From Anaerolineae bacterium (GTDB lineage Bacteria; Chloroflexota; Anaerolineae; B4-G1), in assembly GCA_030612585.1 (NCBI GenBank), contig JAUWNP010000261.1, forward strand, positions 1 to 5,642: a DNA stretch of 5,642 bases, given 5' to 3'. The position numbers and the translations under genes are program-made. The notes under the pieces are model-generated. The model saw nothing but the letters and a program-made list of their open reading frames with translations, did no database searches and was not told the DNA's origin. Each line of letters begins with the position of its first letter. Position 1 is the stretch's first letter. Of the stretch, positions 1-5,342 are shown in pieces.

Positions 1-1942
1 GGCCGTAGTCGCCCCGGTCGGGGGAGGCCAGCACGCGCCACCAGACGGCGACCTCGGTGCTTTCGCCGGAACGTGGCTCGCCGACGACGTCGTAGCCGAG
101 CAGGGAGGCAGCGTGGGCCAGGTTGGCCGTCAGCGGGTGGGGGGGGGCCAGATCGGGGGCAGAGCCGCCGCGGTAGGCGCGAAAGGCGGGCGTGCCATCA
201 GGGCCGGGGGGTGCGGTCACGAGTGAGTCGTCCGGCAACACCGACTCCACCCAGGTCAGGTTCCCCGACACCGAGCGTGGGAAGATCAGGAGCGCGCCTC
301 CTTCCGCCGGGAAGACGACGGTTCGCCCACCGGTGAGCCAGCGGATCGTCCCATAGTCCTCGGCCAGGAAGGCCAATGTGGGGTGGCGGTAGTGAATGCT
401 GGCGATGTAGGGGGTGGTGGGAGACAGGACTTCGGCGGACTCAGTTGCACCGTTGGCCTGGTTGAGGTAAGCAGCGATGTCGGCCAGGTCACCATCGGAG
501 GCGTAGTACAGGCTCGCGGAGGAAGCCCAGCGGTTAAAGTAGGTGGTAGCAGTGGTGAGAGTCAAAGTGATAATGAGCAGAATGAACAATGAACAATGAA
601 CAATGAACGATGTCCAATGTCCAATGTCCGACGTCCGACGTCCGATGTCAAGTGGCAAGTGGCGCGAGATTTGGGATTTGAGGGTGGATAGGCCCAGGGC
701 GGGGAAGAGGTAGATGAATGGTAGAAGGCCAGCGGCGCGCAGGTTGCTGGGGGTGATGTCGCCGGTAGCAAGGGCGCTGGGGAGCAGCATGATGGGGAGG
801 TAGATGAGGAGGAAGACGCGGGAGGCAAGGTGACAGGGTGACAAGGTGACAAGGTGACAAGGTGACAGGGTGACAGGGTGACAAGGTGAGGTGGAGCGGG
901 GAGCGCGAGGCGGTGCGCTGCGCAGCAGGCGGACGAATTGCCAGATAGTGATGGTGAGACCAAGGAGAAACAGGACGGCGGTTAGGGGGTCGAAGATAGG
1001 TCGGCGGGGCAGGTTGAAGCGGATGTAGGGGTCGCCTCGGAGGAAGAACATCTCCAGGCAGGTGTGGATGCCGGCCCAGACTTCGGCCCAACTGGCGGCG
1101 GCGATCTGTTGCGTACGGGTCAGGAAACTGCCGGGGTGGGTCAGCCAGTAGTGGGCCAGCGGGGCCAGGACGAGTGCGGCGATGGCGCCGAAGAGGACTA
1201 GTTGGCCCAGACGGGCGCGACGATGGCCCCGGTCGGCGATGAGGAGGGTGAGAAGCGCCGCTGCCAACGGTATGGGGAAAGCGCGAGCAGCCAGGTAAGT
1301 GTGAGCAGTCATGCCGCAGAAAAGGCCGGCCAAAATGAGCCAGAGGAGTCCCCCTGTACCCTTTCTCTTCTCTCTCCTCTCTCCTCTCTTCTCTCTCCTC
1401 TTCCCTCTCTCCTCTGCTAGCCGCAACCCCCGCCACAGCGCTGCGACGGTCAGCGTCTGCAAGAGCGGCTGAGTCACGGCGCGGAACCCGTAGCGGCTGA
1501 GGATGAGATGCCAGAAGGAAGTGGCGAGGAAGGCTCCGGTGAGGAGCGCCACCCAGCGCGCGTCGCGCTGCCCATGCAGCAACTCACGCACTGCCCAGAC
1601 GGTCGCTGCAACAGTCGCCAGCCCCGCCAGGGCTGCGCTCAGCCGCAGCGCCAGTGGCGTCACACCGAGCAGTTTCATCCACAGAGCGGCCCAGTAGAAG
1701 AACAGCACCTCTTTGCCGGTGTAAGAGGGGATGAAGACAGGGGTCTTGATGCCACGGGCGATTTCGCCGGCCAGGATACCGTTAGCGGCCTCGTCGTAGT
1801 GGAGGCCGAGCGGCAGTTCGGGCAACCGGTACAATCGCAGTCCCGCCGCGACGAGCAGCACGAGCAGCAGCGCCACGGCATAACAGGAAGTCCGAAGTCC
1901 AAAGTCCGAAGTCCGACGTCCGGTGGGGATAGTGTCATTCAT
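1..1942 (-). CDS. GT39/PMT-type polytopic membrane glycosyltransferase, 3' end cut by window
   Basis: Open for 647 codons from the ATG at 1942 to the left edge, with an in-frame TAA four codons upstream of the ATG. Residues 47-59 (LHYDEAANGILAG) match the first periplasmic loop of the GT39/PMT_2 family, where the Asp-Glu pair (D50, E51) is the expected catalytic site for transfer from a polyprenyl-phosphate sugar. Other family-like stretches are GKEVLFFYWAALWMKLLG (76-93), SRYGFRA (149-155), RPIFDPLTAVLFLLGL (314-329) and RAAGLLPFIYLFPALGL (402-418). Hydrophobic segments lie near 21-37, 79-93, 96-120, 130-146, 157-173, 199-217, 219-236, 246-265, 320-337, 376-392, 404-420 and 446-465. From about 472 a soluble, probably extracytoplasmic part follows, with DLADIAAYLN then a beta-rich end (ANLAHAASLLGYDVVG). 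It is interrupted in frame by four repeat tracts (residues 7-18, 176-195, 351-372, 431-454). Exact sugar and acceptor are unknown. The membrane GT-C call is fairly sure; the precise subfamily is not. Confidence 0.8.
   Translation of the reverse strand, partial: MNDTIPTGRRTSDFGLRTSCYAVALLLVLLVAAGLRLYRLPELPLGLHYDEAANGILAGEIARGIKTPVFIPSYTGKEVLFFYWAALWMKLLGVTPLALRLSAALAGLATVAATVWAVRELLHGQRDARWVALLTGAFLATSFWHLILSRYGFRAVTQPLLQTLTVAALWRGLRLAEERGKRREKRGERREKRKGTGGLLWLILAGLFCGMTAHTYLAARAFPIPLAAALLTLLIADRGHRRARLGQLVLFGAIAALVLAPLAHYWLTHPGSFLTRTQQIAAASWAEVWAGIHTCLEMFFLRGDPYIRFNLPRRPIFDPLTAVLFLLGLTITIWQFVRLLRSAPPRAPRSTSPCHPVTLSPCHLVTLSPCHLASRVFLLIYLPIMLLPSALATGDITPSNLRAAGLLPFIYLFPALGLSTLKSQISRHLPLDIGRRTSDIGHWTSFIVHCSLFILLIITLTLTTATTYFNRWASSASLYYASDGDLADIAAYLNQANGATESAEVLSPTTPYIASIHYRHPTLAFLAEDYGTIRWLTGGRTVVFPAEGGALLIFPRSVSGNLTWVESVLPDDSLVTAPPGPDGTPAFRAYRGGSAPDLAPPHPLTANLAHAASLLGYDVVGEPRSGESTEVAVWWRVLASPDRGDYG
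139..147 (-). repeat. Run of nine C (coding strand) inside the GT39-like gene
   Basis: Nine consecutive G on the plus strand, read as C9 on the coding strand and encoding part of Ala-Pro-Pro-His around residue 600. The frame downstream still reads as sensible protein (ANLAHAASLLGYDVVG), so the drawn length keeps the gene intact. Such runs are prone to slippage in replication and to sequencing error. Confidence 0.9.
581..608. repeat. Four perfect 7-bp tandem units (AATGAAC)
   Basis: Four identical head-to-tail copies of AATGAAC on the plus strand. On the coding (minus) strand they read GTTCATT and encode FIVHCSLFI, the first part of the last predicted membrane helix of the GT39-like protein. 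Because 7 is not a multiple of 3, the four units use all three frames in turn. Confidence 0.95.
611..652. repeat. Six degenerate 7-bp units of the TGTCCAA/CGTCCGA type
   Basis: The units are TGTCCAA twice, TGTCCGA once, CGTCCGA twice and a decayed TGTCAAG. The array starts two bases after the AATGAAC array. It encodes roughly residues 431-444 (LDIGRRTSDIGHWT) of the GT39-like protein. The unit is the same family as the array at 1890-1924 in the same gene, and both encode GRRTSD. Confidence 0.9.
827..890. repeat. Eight 8-bp tandem units (AAGGTGAC/AGGGTGAC)
   Basis: Eight head-to-tail octamers, differing only at the second base (A or G) except for the last, which ends in G. On the coding strand they give a repeating Ser-Pro-Cys-His-x-Val-Thr-Leu peptide (residues 351-372) in the loop between two membrane helices of the GT39-like protein. 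A related octamer pair (ACAAGGAG, ACAAGGGG) lies in the intergenic gap at 2001-2016. Confidence 0.95.
1359..1415. repeat. 57-nt pure pyrimidine/purine tract
   Basis: Every base from 1359 to 1415 is C or T on the plus strand, so the coding strand is all A and G. It consists of overlapping GAGGAGAGA and GAGAAGAG motifs with no single strict unit. It encodes a strongly charged Glu/Arg/Lys stretch (residues 176-195, EERGKRREKRGERREKR) between two predicted membrane helices. The excess of Arg and Lys suggests a cytoplasmic loop. Confidence 0.9.
1890..1924. repeat. Five 7-bp tandem units (GTCCGAA and variants)
   Basis: The units read GTCCGAA, GTCCAAA, GTCCGAA, GTCCGAC and GTCCGGT. They encode residues 7-18 (GRRTSDFGLRTS) of the GT39-like protein, between the start codon and the first membrane helix. 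The array is the same repeat family as 611-652. Confidence 0.9.
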
Positions 1943-2041
1943 CGAAGGGGATTATAGCAGGCCAGGGGCAGGATGCAAGATGCAGAATGGGGGTAGGGGG
2001 ACAAGGAGACAAGGGGCAGGATGCAGGGGATAAGTAGGGTT
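1943..2041. repeat. Repeat-filled gap with 14-bp direct repeats
   Basis: The 99-bp gap between galactokinase and the GT39-like gene contains AGGGGCAGGATGCA twice (1964-1977 and 2012-2025, 48 bp apart), plus the octamer pair ACAAGGAG/ACAAGGGG (2001-2016) and degenerate ATGCA-containing units between them. I see no hairpin with a T-run, so no intrinsic terminator after galactokinase. The left copy overlaps the candidate -35 box. Confidence 0.85.
1951..1978 (-). promoter_or_regulatory. Candidate sigma70-type promoter for the GT39-like gene, near-leaderless
   Basis: On the minus strand a perfect -10 hexamer TATAAT (1956-1951) is preceded, after a 16-nt spacer, by TTGCAT (1978-1973), a 4 of 6 match to the -35 consensus. 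The -10 ends only 8 nt before the ATG at 1942, so transcription would begin at or within a few bases of the start codon. No Shine-Dalgarno sequence is present (the bases before ATG are CCCCTTCG), which fits leaderless translation. Confidence 0.6.
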
Positions 2042-3553
2042 TCAGGTCGGGGCCTTAGGGTTATGGGTTTCATCGAGTACCTGGAAGCGGACCTCCTGCT
2101 CGGAGGCAAGTCGGGTGAAAACCAACCCCGCACCGCCCCCGGTGCGGCAGACGGAGATGGTTGGCTCCCGGCCAGTCTGCTCCTGATAGTGGCGGGACAC
2201 CTGGGCTTCGAAGTCGGGCACGGCTTCCTGGCGCACCAGTGCGACGATGCAGCCTCCCCATCCCGCGCCGGTCAGCCGCGCCCCGGCTGTCCCCTCGACG
2301 CCGCGGGCCGCCTCGACCAGCACCTCCAGTTCAGGGCAACTGATGTCGTAGTCGTCGCGGGCGCTGGCGTGGGCCTGGTTCAGTAGATGGCCGACCGTTG
2401 TGATGTCGCCTGCCTCCAGTGCGGCGACGGTGGCCCGCCCCCGCTCGTTCTCGCTGTGGACGTGGCGGCAGCAGGCCCGCACGCGCAACTCTGCCTCATC
2501 CGTCGGGAGTGGCACGTCGTCCATGTCAGCCCTGTGAAAATGAGCGCGGGCCTCGGCCACTGTCAGTACCTCCGGCAGGAGTGTGGCCAATTCGGCCCAG
2601 GCCACGTCCTGCACGTCGCGCAGGTGGGTGATGCCGGGATAACGAGGGCGCAGGCAGGCGACCCCGGCGCGGCAGGCGGCGACGCGCAGGTTGTACTCGC
2701 CCCGGACGTTGGCGTGGCGCACGCCTGTGTCGGCCACCAGGAGACGATGGTCCGGCGGCAGCGGGACGTGAGCGAATGTGTACCGGGGACTCCATCCCCT
2801 GCCTTCCCCACCAAAGTTGGGGGGGATTGAGGGGGGGCGGGAGGGCCGGGGAGGGGTCTGCGGGCGGCAGTCGAGAAAGAGGGCGTGACCTGGGCGGGCC
2901 AGGAGCATGATGAACTGGTCCATAATCCCGCCCCGCGTCCCCACGTACCACTCGGCCTCGCTGCACATTCTGGCGAAAGGAACGGGGTCGGGCTGCCAAC
3001 CGTTGAAGTGCGCCAGCGCCAGCGCAGCCACCACCGTCAGTGCTGACGATGAACTTAGTCCCGCGCCGCGTGGGATGCCGTAGGGTGGGGCGGCGTCCAC
3101 CAACGCATCCATCCCGCGCACGTTTGCACCGCCGTAAACAGGCGGTGCTGGAGGGTCGTAAACAAGCGGTGCTGGGGAGATGTGCCGGGCGACTATCTGT
3201 GCCGCCCCCCGTACGTAGTTCGACCAGTCGCCTTTGGAGGCCGGGGTGATGGTCGAGCCGATGGCAAAGGTGCGCGGTGCGAAATCGGGCTCGATGTTGT
3301 GCAGGCGGACAGTCCTATCAGGGCGCGGGCGGGCCAGCAGCAGCATATCGTGGTCGAGCGCCATGGGCAGGACGAAGCCGTGGTTGTAATCGGTGTGCTC
3401 GCCGATAAGATTGACTCGGCCGGGAGCGCGGAAGACGTGGATGGGGCCAGGGCCATAGACGCGGGCGAAGGCCGCCAGTGCGGCGGAGTAACGGGCCTGC
3501 TGTACCTCCGCCGCCTCGCCGTAGATGTGCTCGAGGGCACTGAGGACAGGCAT
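2042..3553 (-). CDS. galK: Galactokinase (GHMP kinase family)
   Basis: Phosphorylates galactose at C1 with ATP, the entry step of the Leloir pathway, in the cytoplasm. The galactokinase signature GRVNLIGEHTDYNHGF (45-60) is complete. By family alignment R46 is the transition-state arginine and E52, H53 and D55 contact the sugar. The GHMP ATP-binding motif is GIPRGAGLSSSSAL (159-172), the catalytic-base aspartate is D212 in GGIMDQF, and the C-terminal motif GARLTGAGWGGCIVAL starts near 424. At 503 residues it is much longer than the usual 380-400. Two repeat-derived insertions (about 126-144 and 233-256) account for part of the excess, and the C-terminal tail after LVFTRL looks like read-through into low-complexity DNA. 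The start lies 3 nt after the stop of the upstream gene and has no clear Shine-Dalgarno, suggesting translational coupling. No galT or galE is in the window. Confidence 0.95.
   Translation of the reverse strand: MPVLSALEHIYGEAAEVQQARYSAALAAFARVYGPGPIHVFRAPGRVNLIGEHTDYNHGFVLPMALDHDMLLLARPRPDRTVRLHNIEPDFAPRTFAIGSTITPASKGDWSNYVRGAAQIVARHISPAPLVYDPPAPPVYGGANVRGMDALVDAAPPYGIPRGAGLSSSSALTVVAALALAHFNGWQPDPVPFARMCSEAEWYVGTRGGIMDQFIMLLARPGHALFLDCRPQTPPRPSRPPSIPPNFGGEGRGWSPRYTFAHVPLPPDHRLLVADTGVRHANVRGEYNLRVAACRAGVACLRPRYPGITHLRDVQDVAWAELATLLPEVLTVAEARAHFHRADMDDVPLPTDEAELRVRACCRHVHSENERGRATVAALEAGDITTVGHLLNQAHASARDDYDISCPELEVLVEAARGVEGTAGARLTGAGWGGCIVALVRQEAVPDFEAQVSRHYQEQTGREPTISVCRTGGGAGLVFTRLASEQEVRFQVLDETHNPKAPT
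2786..2857. repeat. G/C-run palindromic element inserted in galK
   Basis: A segment of G and C runs with dyad symmetry centred on CCAAAGTTGG (2811-2820), flanked by runs of four C and seven G, then further G7 runs. It is read in frame as a proline/glycine-rich stretch (residues 233-256, with PPSIPPNFGGEGRGW) between LDCR and the strand YTFAHVPLP, where ordinary galactokinases have only a short turn. It resembles dispersed palindromic repeats seen in other bacteria; that comparison is from memory. Confidence 0.65.
3126..3180. repeat. 24-bp tandem duplication with an 8-bp-stem hairpin in galK
   Basis: Two 24-bp units (3133-3156 and 3157-3180) begin with CGTAAACA and share GCGGTGCTGG. They encode two 8-residue units, SPAPLVYD and PPAPPVYG (residues 126-141). 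The right arm GGCGGTGC (3141-3148) also pairs perfectly with GCACCGCC (3126-3133) across a 7-nt loop GTAAACA. The duplication stays in frame because 24 is a multiple of 3. It lies just before the ATP-binding motif. Confidence 0.85.
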
Positions 3554-3556
3554 TGG

Positions 3557-3925
3557 CTAGCCGAGCGTGTCGGAGATGGGGATGTCGAGTGGGCCAACTT
3601 CCTGGACGATGACGTGGATGGCAAGTTCGTGTGGGCCGGGATCGAGTTTCTTGCCGGCGACGCGCAGCGTGACGGTCGCGCCGACAGGAAAGAGCAGCGG
3701 TTCCTCGGTGGTGATCTCGCTCATCGGGCACGGATTGCTGCTGGGGGGGACAATGGTGACTTGCACGGGACTCATTGCCTGACTGTCCACGTCGAGGCCG
3801 GTGAAGGCAACAAGGGTAGCAGGAGCGATGGTGTTTTTGATGTCGAGGGCGAAGCCGTCATCCTCGGCGCGCAGCGACCCCTTGACGTACAGTTTCTTCA
3901 GTACGAACGGTGGAATAGCGGGCAT
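3557..3925 (-). CDS. Small conserved-looking protein of unknown function, 122 residues
   Basis: I do not recognise the family. From the ATG at 3925 the protein begins MPAIPPFVLKKLYVKGSL, has no signal peptide or membrane segment, and alternates short hydrophobic stretches with polar turns (LDIKNTIAPATLVAFTG, PVQVTIVPP, VGATVTLRVAG, ELAIHVIVQEVG), which suggests a small all-beta, possibly sandwich-like fold. The start is set by AAAGGAG (3938-3932) six bases upstream. An earlier in-frame ATG at 4006 would add residues translated from intergenic repeats and has no such site. The gene lies 91 bp downstream of the DUF401 gene, and galK starts 3 nt after its stop, so it is very likely co-transcribed and co-translated with galK. 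A role in galactose metabolism is only inferred from position. It could equally be an unrelated cytoplasmic binding protein. Confidence 0.75.
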   Translation of the reverse strand: MPAIPPFVLKKLYVKGSLRAEDDGFALDIKNTIAPATLVAFTGLDVDSQAMSPVQVTIVPPSSNPCPMSEITTEEPLLFPVGATVTLRVAGKKLDPGPHELAIHVIVQEVGPLDIPISDTLG

Positions 3926-3931
3926 GATAGG

Positions 3932-3938
3932 CTCCTTT
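3932..3938 (-). promoter_or_regulatory. Ribosome binding site AAAGGAG deciding the start at 3925
   Basis: AAAGGAG on the minus strand, 6 nt before ATG. It favours the 122-residue form over a longer reading from 4006. The ten bases CGAGAAAGGA around it (3942-3933) recur exactly in front of the DUF401 gene (5262-5253). Confidence 0.75.
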
Positions 3939-3952
3939 CTCGTGATGTGGAT

Positions 3953-3981
3953 GTTGTAACACATAAGGGGAGAGTATGCAA
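3953..3981 (-). promoter_or_regulatory. Weak candidate promoter upstream of the small gene and galK
   Basis: TTGCAT (3981-3976) and TACAAC (3958-3953) on the minus strand are 17 nt apart, each matching 4 of 6 consensus positions. The -35 lies inside the AGTATGCA repeat array. If used, it would give the 122-residue gene and galK their own transcript with a leader of about 20 nt. Confidence 0.3.
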
Positions 3982-3996
3982 GTATGCAAGTATGCA
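3973..3996. repeat. Three perfect 8-bp tandem units (AGTATGCA)
   Basis: Three identical copies of AGTATGCA in the gap between the DUF401 gene and the 122-residue gene. The unit contains ATGCA, the same core as the degenerate repeats at 1964-2025. Confidence 0.95.
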
Positions 3997-4016
3997 GGTT
4001 GGGCATGAGGGACAGG

Positions 4017-5246
4017 TTAGGTGAACAGCAGCATCCCTGCAGCCGTCGCCACCATCAGGAGGGCGGACAGAGCGATGCGGCGGTAGATCGGTCCCCATTC
4101 GGCCTTGAAGTAGATGCGGGTCAGTGTCAGGCAGAGGTGAACAGGGGAGAACATCGCCCCCAGGAAGCCCCCCGCCATCAGCCAGACCGCCCACTCTGGT
4201 GTGATGGTTCCCCCGTCCACGACCACCAGTGGCAATATCACCGGGAAGCCGATGCTGAAGGCTGCCACCACCAGGCCAGTCAGCAGCCCGGCGATGAAAG
4301 GTACCCCAAAGGCAACCACCGACAGCGGGAGGCGCAGGTCGGTCAGAGCGTCTGAAACGGCGAAGACAGCGCCACTATTTTCTAGTATACGCCGGAAGAT
4401 CAGTGCGCCGAATATGACGGTCACCGTTTTCCAGGGGATGCGCTGGCGAAGTATCGTCCCCAGGTCGCGCAGGGGGATGTGTTTGACCACTATCATCAGC
4501 GCGATGGTTACCAGCAGGCTGAGGATCAGGGTGAACCGTTCGTCAACGGGGAGGATCGGTGAGAGGATGATGATGAGTGCGATGGGCCAGATGCTCGTCG
4601 CCAGTGTGCGCAGACTTTGTGCACGGGGCATTGGTGGCGGATCGTTGTTGCCACGCCTGGGTAGCCCCAGCAGGCCGAAGAGTATCCCCCCCGTCACTGC
4701 CGCCACCGTCAGCGTCCACGTTGTTCCTGCTAGTTGGCTGGTTGTTAGTCCTAGTAGCGCCGCTGCCAGCAACATAGAGGGATAGAGCGGGAGAATGGGC
4801 TCCCAGATGTGGCGGAACCAGTAGTTGACGAAGGTCTTGCGCTCCGGGTCCACCCCCAGGCGGTCGCCCACCTCGTCCACCATCGGCGCCGAGAACATGG
4901 CCCCACCGATCATCGGCAGGAGCCCCACCAGTGCCGGGAGCGCCGCGATGACGAAACGCCCATTGGGGATCAGCGCCTGGAGCGATTCGACCATCCCCTT
5001 CAGTCCGCCGGTCTGACGCAAGAGTTCACTCAGGGTCATAATCAACACGACGGCCAGCGCCAACCGTAGTGTTAGCAGGTCTACAACGGTCAGGAGAACG
5101 TCACGCCCAATCTTCGGGAGGGGATAGGCGAAGAGAAAGCCAATGGCCACGGAGGCGAGCAGGAGCACCAGTCCCAGGTTCCACTTACGGCTCAGCAGCA
5201 GCACAATGCCGGCGAAGATGAGGGTTAGTTTGAGCAGTGCGATCAC
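4017..5246 (-). CDS. DUF401-family integral membrane protein, probable transporter
   Basis: A 409-residue, almost entirely hydrophobic protein that I recognise as DUF401 (COG1906, PF04165), an uncharacterised family related to the ion-transporter superfamily with two repeated halves. First-half hallmarks are LPALVGLLPMIGGAMFSAP (103-121), followed by MVDEVG, and NYWFRHIWEPILPLYP (141-156). Second-half counterparts are FIAGLLTGLVVAAFSIGFP (317-335) and FLGAMFSPVHLCLTLT (361-376). Around ten membrane segments are evident, with a charged cytoplasmic-type linker near 197-212 (PRRGNNDPPPMPR). The start is GTG at 5246, chosen because AAAGGA (5258-5253) lies six bases upstream and the N-terminus MIALLKLTLIFAGIVLLL is typical. 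Length is normal for the family and nothing looks broken. It is the first gene of the minus-strand cluster leading to galK. Substrate is unknown, and a sugar or sugar-acid role is only suggested by the neighbour. Confidence 0.88.
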   Translation of the reverse strand: MIALLKLTLIFAGIVLLLSRKWNLGLVLLLASVAIGFLFAYPLPKIGRDVLLTVVDLLTLRLALAVVLIMTLSELLRQTGGLKGMVESLQALIPNGRFVIAALPALVGLLPMIGGAMFSAPMVDEVGDRLGVDPERKTFVNYWFRHIWEPILPLYPSMLLAAALLGLTTSQLAGTTWTLTVAAVTGGILFGLLGLPRRGNNDPPPMPRAQSLRTLATSIWPIALIIILSPILPVDERFTLILSLLVTIALMIVVKHIPLRDLGTILRQRIPWKTVTVIFGALIFRRILENSGAVFAVSDALTDLRLPLSVVAFGVPFIAGLLTGLVVAAFSIGFPVILPLVVVDGGTITPEWAVWLMAGGFLGAMFSPVHLCLTLTRIYFKAEWGPIYRRIALSALLMVATAAGMLLFT

Positions 5247-5252
5247 GGGCGA

Positions 5253-5258
5253 TCCTTT
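5253..5258 (-). promoter_or_regulatory. Ribosome binding site AAAGGA for the GTG-started DUF401 gene
   Basis: AAAGGA on the minus strand, separated by TCGCCC (6 nt) from GTG at 5246. It decides the GTG start. Confidence 0.7.
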
Positions 5259-5310
5259 CTCGGGAGGAGATGTCTCTGATGGGTTCTGTTCTGTTTTACG
5301 ACGTGTATAA

Positions 5311-5342
5311 TGCAGGAAGTATACTCGGAACTTGCAGGAAGT
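5311..5342. promoter_or_regulatory. 10-bp direct repeats 22 bp apart in the divergent intergenic region
   Basis: TGCAGGAAGT occurs at 5311-5320 and again at 5333-5342, about two helical turns apart, between the divergent starts at 5246 and 5474. A minus-strand hexamer TATACT (5323-5318), 5 of 6 to the -10 consensus, overlaps the left copy and has TGGACT 16 nt upstream (5345-5340), overlapping the right copy. The right copy also joins the small inverted repeat AGTCC-AGCA-GGACT (5340-5353). This layout could be an operator over the DUF401-cluster promoter. Confidence 0.4.

Noticed and set aside
827..890. Possible CRISPR-like or iteron array
   Set aside because: The units are contiguous 8-mers without spacers, lie within a gene, and no rep or cas gene is nearby.
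648..1436. Minus-strand 262-residue open frame inside the GT39-like gene
   Set aside because: It is a shifted frame: the translation is Pro/Arg/His-rich without family signal, while the frame from 1942 gives clear GT39 motifs throughout the same stretch.
1..1942. GT39-like gene as a frameshifted pseudogene
   Set aside because: Continuous translation was checked against codon phase at positions 1414, 898 and 4, and conserved motifs remain in one frame on both sides of every repeat tract.
3926..4006. Longer form of the small protein starting at 4006
   Set aside because: The extra 27 residues are translated from the AGTATGCA repeat and ribosome-site region, and no Shine-Dalgarno precedes 4006.
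3182..4024. Plus-strand 280-residue open frame opposite galK and the small gene
   Set aside because: It lies antisense to galactokinase and the 122-residue gene, spans their junction and the repeat array, and has no ribosome site or recognisable domain.
5306..5311. Plus-strand TATAAT in the divergent region
   Set aside because: It has no acceptable -35 at 16-18 nt and is over 160 nt from the plus-strand start, which has a much better promoter at 5415-5443.
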